The translations under genes and the position numbers were made by a program. A DNA stretch of 64,000 nt from Muribaculaceae bacterium (lineage in GTDB: Bacteria > Bacteroidota > Bacteroidia > Bacteroidales > Muribaculaceae), in the NCBI GenBank assembly GCA_022508985.1, contig JAFLUA010000004.1:100757-164756 (forward strand). Reading direction: 5' to 3'. Position 1 is the first letter of the stretch. Each line of letters opens with the position of its first letter. The notes beneath the pieces are model-generated. The model saw nothing but the letters and a program-made list of their open reading frames with translations. It had not been told where the DNA came from and made no database searches. Of this stretch, positions 32,704-42,022 are shown one piece after another.

Positions 32704-34146
32704 ATGCGGATAAGAAAAATATACAGAAACGTTCTTGCCGGGGCCTTCGCCCTCATCATAGCCCTACCGGCCGTAGCCGGCACCATGGGCCTTGTAAAGG
32801 TTCAAGACCCCTTGTTGATGCGCGACGGCGCCTCGATGAACGTCGACATGACGCTCGTGTTCGACGCCCTCAAGGTGAAGAGTGCCGGCGCCACGGTGCT
32901 CACACCTATGATAGTGAACGGGCGCGACACCCTCTACCTGCCCACCATAGGCATCTATGGCCGCACCAGCTGGTATGCCTCGCGTCGTAACGACCGCATG
33001 CCTCTCGGCGGCAAAGAAGGCTCTATCATGCGCTACGACAGCAAGATGGCGCCCATAGCCTACTCGCAGCGCGTCGACTATGCCGACTGGATGAACGGCG
33101 CCGAGCTCGTCGTGCGCCAGGCCGACTATGGCTGCGCCGGCTGCTCCAAGGGTGCCGAGATGATGACCGACCTCTCGATGTATAAAAACGTGCAGTATCA
33201 GCCCACATTTATATATCAGGCTGCCGTGGCCGAGGCCGTCAAGTCGCGCGAGCTGTCGGGCCGTGCCTATGTCGACTTCCCCGTCAACAAGACAGAGATC
33301 TATCCCAACTACCGTCGTAACTCGACCGAGTTGGCCAAGATTATAGCTACCATCGACTCGGTGAAAAACGACGAAGACATCACCGTGACTTCGATATCGA
33401 TCAAGGGCTTCGCCTCGCCCGAGGGCACCTACGACAACAACGTGCGCCTCGCAAAGGGACGTACGACAGCCCTCAAAAACTATGTGCAGACGCTCTATCG
33501 CTTCCGCTCCGATTTCATCAAGACCGACTATGAGCCCGAAGACTGGGAAGGCTTGCGCGAGTATGTCGTTAACTCATCGTTGCAGTATCGCGACGAGATT
33601 CTCGATATTATCGACGACCCGATGCTCGACCCCGACCATAAAGACTGGCGCATCAAGCTGCGCTATCCGGGCGACTATAACATACTCTTGCAGAACGTCT
33701 ATCCGGGCTTGCGCCACTCCGACTACCGCATAGAGTATAACATACGCACCTTCAGCGACCCCGAGGAGATACGCCAGATGTTGCGCTCGCAGCCGCAGAA
33801 GTTGTCGCTCAACGAGATATATCTGGCAGCGCAGGGTCTCGAGCCGGGCAGCGACGCCTACAACGAGGTCTTCGAGACGGCAGTGCACATGTTCCCCTCC
33901 GAGCCCGTGGCTAACCTCAACGCCGCCAATGCCGCCATGCAGCGCGGCGACCTGGTGGGAGCGGCACGATACCTCGACCGCGCCGGCGACAGCCCCGAGG
34001 CCACATACGCTCGCGGCGTCCTCGCGGCCCTCAATGGTGACTATACCAAGGGCGTGGCCCTGATAGAGAAAGCGATAGCTCTCGGCATTGTCGACAACCA
34101 GGGCATACTCGACCATGTGCGCGAGGCGGCTAAATTTGCTAACTGA
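32704..34146 (+). CDS. DUF3868 / OmpA-like / TPR protein of the fimbrial locus
   Basis: 480 residues. Signal peptide about 1-25 (ALIIALPAVAG). Residues about 25-190 fit DUF3868. About 225-340 contain SISIKGFASPEGTYDNNVRL, an OmpA-like peptidoglycan-binding segment. The last 110 residues form TPR-like helices (NLNAANAAMQRGDLVGAARY). This DUF3575-DUF3868 pair commonly precedes fimbrillin genes in Bacteroidales and could tie the fimbrial base to the cell wall; that role is inference. Confidence 0.82.
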   Translation: MRIRKIYRNVLAGAFALIIALPAVAGTMGLVKVQDPLLMRDGASMNVDMTLVFDALKVKSAGATVLTPMIVNGRDTLYLPTIGIYGRTSWYASRRNDRMPLGGKEGSIMRYDSKMAPIAYSQRVDYADWMNGAELVVRQADYGCAGCSKGAEMMTDLSMYKNVQYQPTFIYQAAVAEAVKSRELSGRAYVDFPVNKTEIYPNYRRNSTELAKIIATIDSVKNDEDITVTSISIKGFASPEGTYDNNVRLAKGRTTALKNYVQTLYRFRSDFIKTDYEPEDWEGLREYVVNSSLQYRDEILDIIDDPMLDPDHKDWRIKLRYPGDYNILLQNVYPGLRHSDYRIEYNIRTFSDPEEIRQMLRSQPQKLSLNEIYLAAQGLEPGSDAYNEVFETAVHMFPSEPVANLNAANAAMQRGDLVGAARYLDRAGDSPEATYARGVLAALNGDYTKGVALIEKAIALGIVDNQGILDHVREAAKFAN

Positions 34147-34208
34147 TAAAGCAAAAACAAACAAATTTAATAAACACAATCAATTAACTTAATTAAATTT
34201 TTATCAAC

Positions 34209-35993
34209 ATGAAAAAGATTTATGGATTTCTCGGAGCAGTTGCCCTCTTCTCGTTGGCAAGCTGTTCGAATGAAGGTCCCGATGCTCCCGAAGTAAATCA
34301 GGGTCAGAAGGGCGATCTTTGCATGACCTTGAGATTTGTGCCGACCACAAATGTAGGCTCTCGTACCGCTTCAGGTCAACAGGGCATTGAGCAAGGCAAA
34401 GATTACGAAAATAAGATTAACGACGTGCTCGTTATTTTCGCAAAAAAAGACGAAACCGAACTTTTCAAAGCATTTCACGTAGGTGAAACTGATATTGCCG
34501 GTCCTAACGACAAGAACCAGTATGCTGCTACATTCGAAGCAACCCGTACCGATTTTCAAGCAGGTGAATATGACATTTATATCGTAGCTAACCCATCTGA
34601 CGATATGAAAACTGCATATACTGGCAATAGCGCTACTCAAACTAAAGTGCAGTACAAATTTGCGTTGACCGATGACGCTAATGGCGAATCCTTCTATTGG
34701 AATAAAGAAGGTTCACGTTTCTTGATGTCGAATGCATATAGAAGTACAGCAGAAATCGAAGCAAGTGACCTCGCTGAGGGTCAGCACACAACTGCTGCTA
34801 CTGCTCTCGACCTTGGCACTGTTAAGATCCAACGCGCAATGTCTCGCTTCGATATCGACTCTGAGCATGTTAAATTTACAGAAAATGCTAACAATGAAGC
34901 ATATGAAACAGAGTTGGCACTCAAAAATATTACGATCGAATTTGATGGCGTTGCTCTTGTAAATCAAGCTACTACAGCCGAACTTTTCAAAGTAACAACT
35001 ACCGATCGTACTACATTGCAATATAAAGAAGGTGAGACACTTGCTTTCAAACCTGACGGTCAACTTGAAGCTAACGCTGATTTTGTAATGTCACCGAAAC
35101 AGACTGCTTACACGCTTGCTCTGTTTGATGGCACTGTAGATGACAAAGCTACTCTTGGCGGCAAGCAAAAAGATTTCGCTGATCTTACATATACTCCTAT
35201 GAGCGAGATCAACGTTCAAGATGAAACATATACTCATCCGGGTTCTTCACAAACGGATCAGGGTACCTACTATCTCTGGCGCTATTGCATGGAGCATACT
35301 CCTTACTATGATGCAACAGTAGTCGAAGGAAATAAAGAGCAAAAACACGGTAACACAACAGCCGTTGTATTCCGCGCTAAAATGACAAGCACAGATGGTA
35401 AACTCGATGGCGAAAGCGATATCTATGCTTACAACAATGTATTCCTTGGCGATATTAAAGCTCTTAGTGTATATGCTCTAAACAACAAGTCTCAACAAGA
35501 CCAGAGTGGTGTTTACGAAATGGTTAACATCCACTTTGCAGCTGCTGTAACTGCTTACAATGCTAAACAGGAACAAGAAAACACCAAATTTGTGAGAAAA
35601 GCAAAATCAGGTGAAGAACAAGCAGCCGGTATCGTTCTTGAAGATGCAACTGCTGAAACTCTTGAACCGCTACGTCCTTATCTCGTAAAAGAAGGTTTCA
35701 CTGTATATTCTCCCGATGATGATCGGAACTACTACTGCTACTATGTATATTACAACCGTCACAACGACAACGGCGAAAATACACAGATGGGCCAGATGGA
35801 GTTTGCTACAGTACGTAACAACGTTTACAAACTTCGCGTAACTGCAATTAACAAACTTGGTCACCCGGGTGATCCTGATGACGATCCCGATCCTGATGAT
35901 CCCGATGATCCCGACGAAGAAGACCACTTCTACTTCACTGTAAGTTGCGAAATCCTTCCTTGGGAAGTACGTATCAACGGTATCGTATTCTAA
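34209..35993 (+). CDS. Major fimbrillin, Mfa1 family
   Basis: 594 residues. Lipoprotein signal with SLASC (Cys about 19). The body shows the Mfa1-type layout: an early Arg-containing strand (NVGSRTASG) that could serve as a protease-processing region, two beta-sandwich halves, then a C-terminal linker of Asp/Pro repeats (DDDPDPDDPDDPDEED) and a final strand (EILPWEVRINGIVF) of donor-strand type. Codon use is visibly more A/T-rich than in the neighbouring fimbrial genes. Likely the main shaft subunit, exported as a lipoprotein and polymerised at the surface by strand exchange as in type V pili. Confidence 0.85.
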   Translation: MKKIYGFLGAVALFSLASCSNEGPDAPEVNQGQKGDLCMTLRFVPTTNVGSRTASGQQGIEQGKDYENKINDVLVIFAKKDETELFKAFHVGETDIAGPNDKNQYAATFEATRTDFQAGEYDIYIVANPSDDMKTAYTGNSATQTKVQYKFALTDDANGESFYWNKEGSRFLMSNAYRSTAEIEASDLAEGQHTTAATALDLGTVKIQRAMSRFDIDSEHVKFTENANNEAYETELALKNITIEFDGVALVNQATTAELFKVTTTDRTTLQYKEGETLAFKPDGQLEANADFVMSPKQTAYTLALFDGTVDDKATLGGKQKDFADLTYTPMSEINVQDETYTHPGSSQTDQGTYYLWRYCMEHTPYYDATVVEGNKEQKHGNTTAVVFRAKMTSTDGKLDGESDIYAYNNVFLGDIKALSVYALNNKSQQDQSGVYEMVNIHFAAAVTAYNAKQEQENTKFVRKAKSGEEQAAGIVLEDATAETLEPLRPYLVKEGFTVYSPDDDRNYYCYYVYYNRHNDNGENTQMGQMEFATVRNNVYKLRVTAINKLGHPGDPDDDPDPDDPDDPDEEDHFYFTVSCEILPWEVRINGIVF

Positions 35994-36037
35994 TTACTCA
36001 TAAAGTAAACAACGAAACACAGCTAACATTCTCGTAA

Positions 36038-37072
36038 ATGAAAGTGAAAGCTAAATTTCTGACAGGTCTGCTGGGGGGAGCGCTCGTCGCTCTCCCCGCA
36101 GTGGGCCTTTCGTCGTGCGGCCTCGTGCGTGAAGATCTCCCCGAGTGTCCGACTCCCGTCGTAGAACTTCGTTTCATCTACGAGTATCATATGGAGGCAG
36201 GTAATGCCTTCCACAAACAGGTAGATTGTCTGTCGGCCTATTTCTACGACAGCAAAGGCAGCTTGGTTACGGTCGAAACCGTTACCGACCGCGATATCCT
36301 CGCCGACGAGGGCTACCGCATGCGTCCCGACCTCGAGCCCGGCGATTATCACGTTGTGGCCTATGGAGGCATGGACTGCGAAAACTCCTCTTTCTTCTTC
36401 ACCAAAAAGCTGAGCGAAGACAGCCCGCTGTCTGACCTCCGCGTGCGTCTCGACCCGGCGTGTCTGACCGACCCGGATCGCAAGCGCCTGCACAACCAAT
36501 TCTATGGCGCGGCCGACTTCACCGTGACGGCCAACGAGGGCGCCTATGCCACTGTTGAAATGATGCGCAACACCAACAGCATACAGGTGGCGCTGCAGCA
36601 TATCGACGGACGGCCCATCGACTACAACGATTTCATCTTTGAGATCACCGACGATAACAATGACTTCGATTGCGACAATAATCTGCTCCCGACAGGGGAG
36701 ATAACATATACACCCTACAACTTGGAGAACCGCAGCACGGGTGTCGACGACGACCAACAAGAGTGGTGCGCCGCCCTGGCACAGTTTACCACCTCGCGTC
36801 TCTACTACAACAAGCCCACGCGCACAATGCTCAAGGTGACACGCGTGAGCGACGGCGAGACGGTGTTTAACATACCGCTGCTCAACTATATGCTGCTCTT
36901 CAAGCACGAAAACACCAACCTTGGCCTCGATTATATTATGGGCGACCAGGAATATCTCGACCGCGAGAACTCGTGGAACTTTGTCTTCTTCCTCGACTCG
37001 GGATATATGTGGGTATCGACACGTATTATAATCAACGACTGGGAGGTGCGTTTCAATAATCCTAACTTCTAA
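36038..37072 (+). CDS. FimB/Mfa2-type fimbrial anchor lipoprotein
   Basis: 344 residues. Lipobox GLSSC (Cys about 27), then the family opening LVREDLPECPTPVVELRFIY. Mid-protein LRVRLDPACLTD and terminal WEVRFNNPNF are typical of Mfa2/FimB. In Porphyromonas, Mfa2 and FimB stay lipid-anchored and fix fimbrial length. It follows the fimbrillin gene by 44 bp. The 372-residue ORF on the opposite strand is a shadow. Confidence 0.85.
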   Translation: MKVKAKFLTGLLGGALVALPAVGLSSCGLVREDLPECPTPVVELRFIYEYHMEAGNAFHKQVDCLSAYFYDSKGSLVTVETVTDRDILADEGYRMRPDLEPGDYHVVAYGGMDCENSSFFFTKKLSEDSPLSDLRVRLDPACLTDPDRKRLHNQFYGAADFTVTANEGAYATVEMMRNTNSIQVALQHIDGRPIDYNDFIFEITDDNNDFDCDNNLLPTGEITYTPYNLENRSTGVDDDQQEWCAALAQFTTSRLYYNKPTRTMLKVTRVSDGETVFNIPLLNYMLLFKHENTNLGLDYIMGDQEYLDRENSWNFVFFLDSGYMWVSTRIIINDWEVRFNNPNF

Positions 37073-37095
37073 GAAAAACGACGACAACACACTGC

Positions 37096-38832
37096 ATGAC
37101 GATATTGACAAAGATACATAAAGGCATCTGCACTGCGGCACTGACTGCGGCGCTGGTACTTGCTTTGCCGTCGTGCGTGTGGGAAGATATGCCCGAGGGT
37201 GGTGGCGGCACTGTAGGAAAAGGACAGGGCGTGCACCTCTCGCTCACCGTCATGTCGAGCTCGACGACGAGTGTGTCGCGCGCCAACCATGGCGACGACT
37301 TCGAGGAGCAAGGCTCCGACATAGAAAACTATATCGACTTCGACAACGACGATTTCCGTATCGTAATCTTCGACAAGAGCGGTGACTACTTAGTAGAGCC
37401 CGACCTCTCGTCGGAGCAGTGGAAGATATATCCTAAATATCAGAGCGGCGACTATGTGATGTACTATCTCGAGGGTGATGTAGAGTTGCCCGAGAGCATC
37501 ACAGCCACCGATATAGAACGCATAAGCAAAGAGGGCGTGCAAGTGATAGCTCTTGCCAACTGGAAGGGCGCCGACAGCCGTGCCTCATATACCGACATCT
37601 TCAAGAAAGGCACCGGGCGTCAGACCCTCGCCGAGATATGGAAAGATGCTGCCAACTACAACTTCGGCTACACGCCGCAGGCCGGCAACATGACGTGGAT
37701 GCCCGCATTAGAGCCGGCACGTCGCCTCATACCGATGTTTGGCTTCGCCGCGTCGACGGCCTTCGAGGCGCGTTATAACAACGGCGTGCTCTATGCCGGC
37801 GCCACAATACCTATGCAGCGTGCCATGGCTAAGATTGAGGTTATCGACAACCTCACCGACCAGCCGCAGCTCAGCATTGGTGACGTGACGATGACCGACT
37901 TCAACACCACAGGCCGCTTCATACCCGATATCGACGCCAACAAAGACTGGAGCAAGATAGGGTCGCAGGTCGACCGCTCGTCGGTGCCGGCCGGTGTACA
38001 GAAGCAGACGGGCCTCAAGTTCTTCAAAGTGACCGAAGACGGTGTGAACAAGTGGATAGCCTATGTGCCCGAGATGGAACTCGAGAAAGGTGTGGTGTCA
38101 GGTGCCGGCGAAGTGTCCGAGACACGCACACACCTCAAAGTGGATATAGCGAGCACCATGGCCAGCTTTACGGGGGCCACCTATCCCTTGCACTTCGCAC
38201 GATACGACGAAGTGACGTCGATGCCTACATTCCCCGACGACAGTTGGAACCATATACTTCGCAACCACATCTACCGCTTCTACGTCAATAAAGTGGGTAT
38301 CTCGGTTAAGCTGCACCTCCACGTGCTCAACTGGAACCTCGACGACGATGAAGAGTGGGACTTCACCGACCATGTATCGGTATCGAAGCAGCTCGAGTGG
38401 AAAAATGATACCTACGCCGACTTCACGCCCTCGACGGGCGAGGTGCTCTTGTCGTTCGACAAGCCCTATCTCGAAGGCGAGTTTGAATTTATCACACCGC
38501 AGAACGCAACATGGTATGCGCGACTGGTGCCCATAGGCGATGCCAAGCCGGGCGCCGTGACCTTCGTCGATGCCGACGGCAAGCCTATGAATCCCACTGT
38601 GGGCAGCGACCCCGAGTACTGTCCCGAGATATCGGGTATTATAGGACATTCGTCCGATGGCGTGATACGCATCAGGCCTACGAGCTCGGCAGGCGATATC
38701 GAGAGCCGTTTCCGCCTCGAGTTCCTCGTTGAGAACCTCGGCGTGTGGATAACGGTGCCAATGCCGCCTGACGAACCTAACTATTACACGATAATACGCC
38801 CGGCGAATATTATCGACTTCAGTGCGCGATAA
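37096..38832 (+). CDS. Fimbrial minor-subunit lipoprotein
   Basis: 578 residues. Lipobox ALPSC (Cys about 27) followed by a Gly-rich spacer (PEGGGGTVGKG) and Mfa-like N-terminal strands (VHLSLTVMSSSTTSVSRA). The central block MQRAMAKIEVID is the conserved strand-helix found in fimbrillin-fold proteins, and NHIYRFYVNKVG with LNWNLDDDEEWDF forms the second domain. The final 130 residues form an extra beta-domain. By order and fold it is a minor or adaptor subunit. No precise homologue name is claimed. Confidence 0.72.
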   Translation: MTILTKIHKGICTAALTAALVLALPSCVWEDMPEGGGGTVGKGQGVHLSLTVMSSSTTSVSRANHGDDFEEQGSDIENYIDFDNDDFRIVIFDKSGDYLVEPDLSSEQWKIYPKYQSGDYVMYYLEGDVELPESITATDIERISKEGVQVIALANWKGADSRASYTDIFKKGTGRQTLAEIWKDAANYNFGYTPQAGNMTWMPALEPARRLIPMFGFAASTAFEARYNNGVLYAGATIPMQRAMAKIEVIDNLTDQPQLSIGDVTMTDFNTTGRFIPDIDANKDWSKIGSQVDRSSVPAGVQKQTGLKFFKVTEDGVNKWIAYVPEMELEKGVVSGAGEVSETRTHLKVDIASTMASFTGATYPLHFARYDEVTSMPTFPDDSWNHILRNHIYRFYVNKVGISVKLHLHVLNWNLDDDEEWDFTDHVSVSKQLEWKNDTYADFTPSTGEVLLSFDKPYLEGEFEFITPQNATWYARLVPIGDAKPGAVTFVDADGKPMNPTVGSDPEYCPEISGIIGHSSDGVIRIRPTSSAGDIESRFRLEFLVENLGVWITVPMPPDEPNYYTIIRPANIIDFSAR

Positions 38833-38843
38833 CATCGAATCTA

Positions 38844-41800
38844 ATGATTATACGATATAAAAACATACTTTGGTTCACGCTTATAGTAGTAATGACACTT
38901 ATCACGGGTGCCTGTGCCGACGAATTTGAGCCGGCACTCAGTGTTATGGACGAGCCCACGGGGCCGGTGCTGCGCATATCGACGGGATCGTCGTTCTCGC
39001 GCGCCGACGAGCACCCCGACGACGTGGCCGACGACCCTTACTCCGAGCGTGCCGAAGAAGCGATAAATCGTGTCGACCTCTTCTTCTTTGCGTCGGAGCA
39101 GAGCACGGCGGCGCCATTCTTCACCTACGAGGTGAAAAATGTGTCGAAAGCCACCTATGCCGATCTTACGGTGAAGGTGCCTATGGAGCTCGCAGACAAA
39201 TTCGAAGACGATAAGGCCTATATCTATGCTCTTGTCAACCTGCCCGACGATGTGACTGTTAGCTATGTGGCTAAAGACGGCAGCAACGGCCAGATTAACG
39301 GCAAAGCCGCCACACTGCGCAACCTTAAGGAAGTGTGGGTTGACAGCAGCGTTGATTTCGTGGCGGCGGGCGGCCCCAGCAGCTTTGTTATGCGTGGCGG
39401 CCAGACTGTAGACCTCTTAGGGTCGAAAGACGGCATTATGACGGTGTCGGGCGTAATATTACTCGAGCGCCTGGCCTCGAAGATACGTCTGTGGGCGAGC
39501 ATACCCGATGAAATTTATGTAGACGAAAACGGTAAGACGATCTATCAGAAAGACGGCGAATCGGACGCCGACTTTGCAGCACGCAAGCAAGAGGGCGTTA
39601 AGTGGACTCCCGTGCCCGAGAATAGTCTCGACGGCTCGTCGAACGTAAGACTCTATCTCTATAACCTTGCCACACGCTCGCGCATCGACTCTTATATCGG
39701 CGGCGACTTAGAGAACCGCGCCGACTTGGGCTTCGACAACATCGACCGCCGCAATGAATATGAAAAATCGGTGCGTCTGCTCGTAGATGAGCCCGAGCTC
39801 AGAGAAGCCGATAAAGACGATAGCTATCCATACTCGCACTCGGTGGCTTATTATTCCTATCCCAACATCTGGGATGCCTCCAAACCGAGCGAGGAGCACC
39901 AGACCTACCTTGTGATATCGATGCCATGGACCAGCGAAGATGAAGACGGCAACGAACTCTTCCAGGTGTGCTATTACCTTGTGCCCGTAAATGCTCTTAA
40001 GGGCTCGCAGGGCACAGCAGAACGACTCGACCCCAACCGCTACTATCGCATCAAGATACATCTTGGCATGCTTGGCAGCAAAAATCTGGGCGACCCGATA
40101 GAGGTTGAGGCCAGCTGCGAAGTGGTTGATTGGCGCAAGGCCGACGTAGAAGTTAGGATTAAAGACCGCCGCTATCTCGTGATTAACGAGAAAAACTGGA
40201 CCATGAATAACGAGTCGTTGATAGAGATACCGTTCTCGTCGAGCCACCCTGTGTCGGAGGTCTTCTGCTACGTGAATTATTTCCGCTATAATGATAGGTG
40301 GGGTACGGCGGCCAACACCAATAACGAACACAACCAAGCAGAGTTTGGTTATTGGGTCGGCCAGGCCAACGGTGCCGAGGAGGTACTCATCACAGCGACG
40401 CCGCCACGTAACTCAAATACGGCATTCGACGGCAAGGCCAACGATGTGCTATACTATAAGAAGAAATATTTCTACGACCAATATTACGGCGGCTACACCT
40501 ACTATGTTGGCCACGAGCATCCGAAGACATTCCACCCCGACCACATTCTGTATAACAATGGCTCCGGCATGACGGCCGATGAAAAGAACTTGTGGAAAGA
40601 CTATATCGATACCTACGGCTTAGAGCAGGTGTATAAATGCACGATAGATAATAATGAAAATATAATACGCTTTGAGCACCCTCTTATCCAATGGGAGGAA
40701 AAGAGAGGTCAAATTAACGGTGCGAACCAATTACAGTATTATTATCCGGCAAAAAACAAGCGCACCGGCAAGATCGACGCCGAGTTTTCGCGCTGCGAAG
40801 TTATAATCAAAATACGTCATGCCGACTATACCGCCAACGACGGCCTCTTCGAGGAAACGGTATATATAACCCAGTATCCGGGTATGTATGTCGACGTGTC
40901 GCATAACTATGGCACGGTAGCCACTTGGGGTACTGTAGGTAATAGCTCGGAAGTTACGAAATTGGGTAATATCTACACCTTTGTTAATGGCTATAGCTAT
41001 GGTGTTGCCACGACATCGGGTAGAACAACTTATTATCAACAAAACCATGATGACTGTTGGTCGGAAGTTAACGAGTTGTCAAACTACTATGACTCCAATA
41101 CCAACCCGAATATGTATGTTATAACCACGACACAGCTATCGGAAGATAATGCAGGTAAATATATTATCGGCGACCCAAGAACTCTATACTATAACAATAA
41201 CCTAAGTACCTCGAATGATACAAGTAAAGGGACAAAGAAAGGTACTAATAATGTAACGGGTAATGGTTATGACTATCCTTTGACTGATACCTCGAGCAAT
41301 GAGAGCCATTACACCTCGTGGAAAGGTACTAATAAAGGAGGTTTGTCATATGACAATCGTATCAATGTATGGAAAGGCCCGGTAGATTATGAGGGAGGTA
41401 ACAACGGAACAGAAGCATTGAATAGTGCTCGCTCACTCTATAATGAATATGGCGATAACTGCTTGTCGTCGTATTATCCAACCGATGAGTCGGAAGGCCC
41501 CGGCTCGAAAGAGAGTTTCGTTGCGCCCAAGTTCCGTATCGCATCATCGTATGGCCGTGTGGCTGTAAACGGTCGCACCGAGATGCGCCGCCGCTGTGCC
41601 GCCTACCAGGAGGCAGGGCGCCCGGCAGGCCGTTGGCGTCTGCCGACCAAAGCCGAGGTTAAATATATAGCACAACTCTCTGCCGATAACAAGATACCCA
41701 TTCTTTTTGGTAGTACAAAGAGTGCGACCCAGCCCGGTTATTATTGGACAGCTAATGGCGGCCTCAAGGTGTATGGCGACAACAATGGAACATGCATAGA

Positions 41801-42020
41801 TGAGAACTATGGCGACCCTGGAGTAGATAATGCTTATCCGGCCGGCCTTATGGCCACACGTTGTGTCTACGACGAGTGGTATTGGACCGAAATCGATGGT
41901 GGCGAGTTCCACAAGAGTCTAACAAAGGGCCCCTTGACGACCGACTACTGGTGGGGCGACAAGAAGAAAGACAATACACAACCGAAAGCTTCGGTTAATA
42001 AAAATATTAAACGCAAATAA
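38844..42020 (+). CDS. Large fimbrial lipoprotein, probable tip adhesin (1058 aa)
   Basis: Lipobox ITGAC (Cys about 24). Residues about 45-430 have fimbrillin-like blocks (AEEAINRVDLFFFAS; GVILLERLASKIRLWASI; ANLYRIKIHLG-type strand NRYYRIKIHLGMLG). Residues about 685-860 are rich in Asn, Thr, Ser, Gly and Tyr and are coded by noticeably more A/T-rich DNA. The C-terminal part contains AGRPAGRWRLPTKAEVKYIA and PGYYWTANGG, a fold seen in ligand-binding C-type-lectin/FGE-like modules. This suggests a surface adhesin at the pilus tip. Function is inferred. Confidence 0.68.
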   Translation: MIIRYKNILWFTLIVVMTLITGACADEFEPALSVMDEPTGPVLRISTGSSFSRADEHPDDVADDPYSERAEEAINRVDLFFFASEQSTAAPFFTYEVKNVSKATYADLTVKVPMELADKFEDDKAYIYALVNLPDDVTVSYVAKDGSNGQINGKAATLRNLKEVWVDSSVDFVAAGGPSSFVMRGGQTVDLLGSKDGIMTVSGVILLERLASKIRLWASIPDEIYVDENGKTIYQKDGESDADFAARKQEGVKWTPVPENSLDGSSNVRLYLYNLATRSRIDSYIGGDLENRADLGFDNIDRRNEYEKSVRLLVDEPELREADKDDSYPYSHSVAYYSYPNIWDASKPSEEHQTYLVISMPWTSEDEDGNELFQVCYYLVPVNALKGSQGTAERLDPNRYYRIKIHLGMLGSKNLGDPIEVEASCEVVDWRKADVEVRIKDRRYLVINEKNWTMNNESLIEIPFSSSHPVSEVFCYVNYFRYNDRWGTAANTNNEHNQAEFGYWVGQANGAEEVLITATPPRNSNTAFDGKANDVLYYKKKYFYDQYYGGYTYYVGHEHPKTFHPDHILYNNGSGMTADEKNLWKDYIDTYGLEQVYKCTIDNNENIIRFEHPLIQWEEKRGQINGANQLQYYYPAKNKRTGKIDAEFSRCEVIIKIRHADYTANDGLFEETVYITQYPGMYVDVSHNYGTVATWGTVGNSSEVTKLGNIYTFVNGYSYGVATTSGRTTYYQQNHDDCWSEVNELSNYYDSNTNPNMYVITTTQLSEDNAGKYIIGDPRTLYYNNNLSTSNDTSKGTKKGTNNVTGNGYDYPLTDTSSNESHYTSWKGTNKGGLSYDNRINVWKGPVDYEGGNNGTEALNSARSLYNEYGDNCLSSYYPTDESEGPGSKESFVAPKFRIASSYGRVAVNGRTEMRRRCAAYQEAGRPAGRWRLPTKAEVKYIAQLSADNKIPILFGSTKSATQPGYYWTANGGLKVYGDNNGTCIDENYGDPGVDNAYPAGLMATRCVYDEWYWTEIDGGEFHKSLTKGPLTTDYWWGDKKKDNTQPKASVNKNIKRK

Positions 42021-42022
42021 AA

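Noticed and set aside
36023-37141. 372-residue minus-strand ORF opposite the Mfa2-like gene
   Set aside because: It is the mirror of a well-supported coding gene with signal peptide and family motifs, has no promoter, and its protein is compositionally odd (Val/Gly/His-rich). A G/C-rich codon shadow.
38098-38835. 245-residue minus-strand ORF opposite the fimbrial minor subunit
   Set aside because: Arg/His/Val-rich shadow of a lipoprotein gene; no support.
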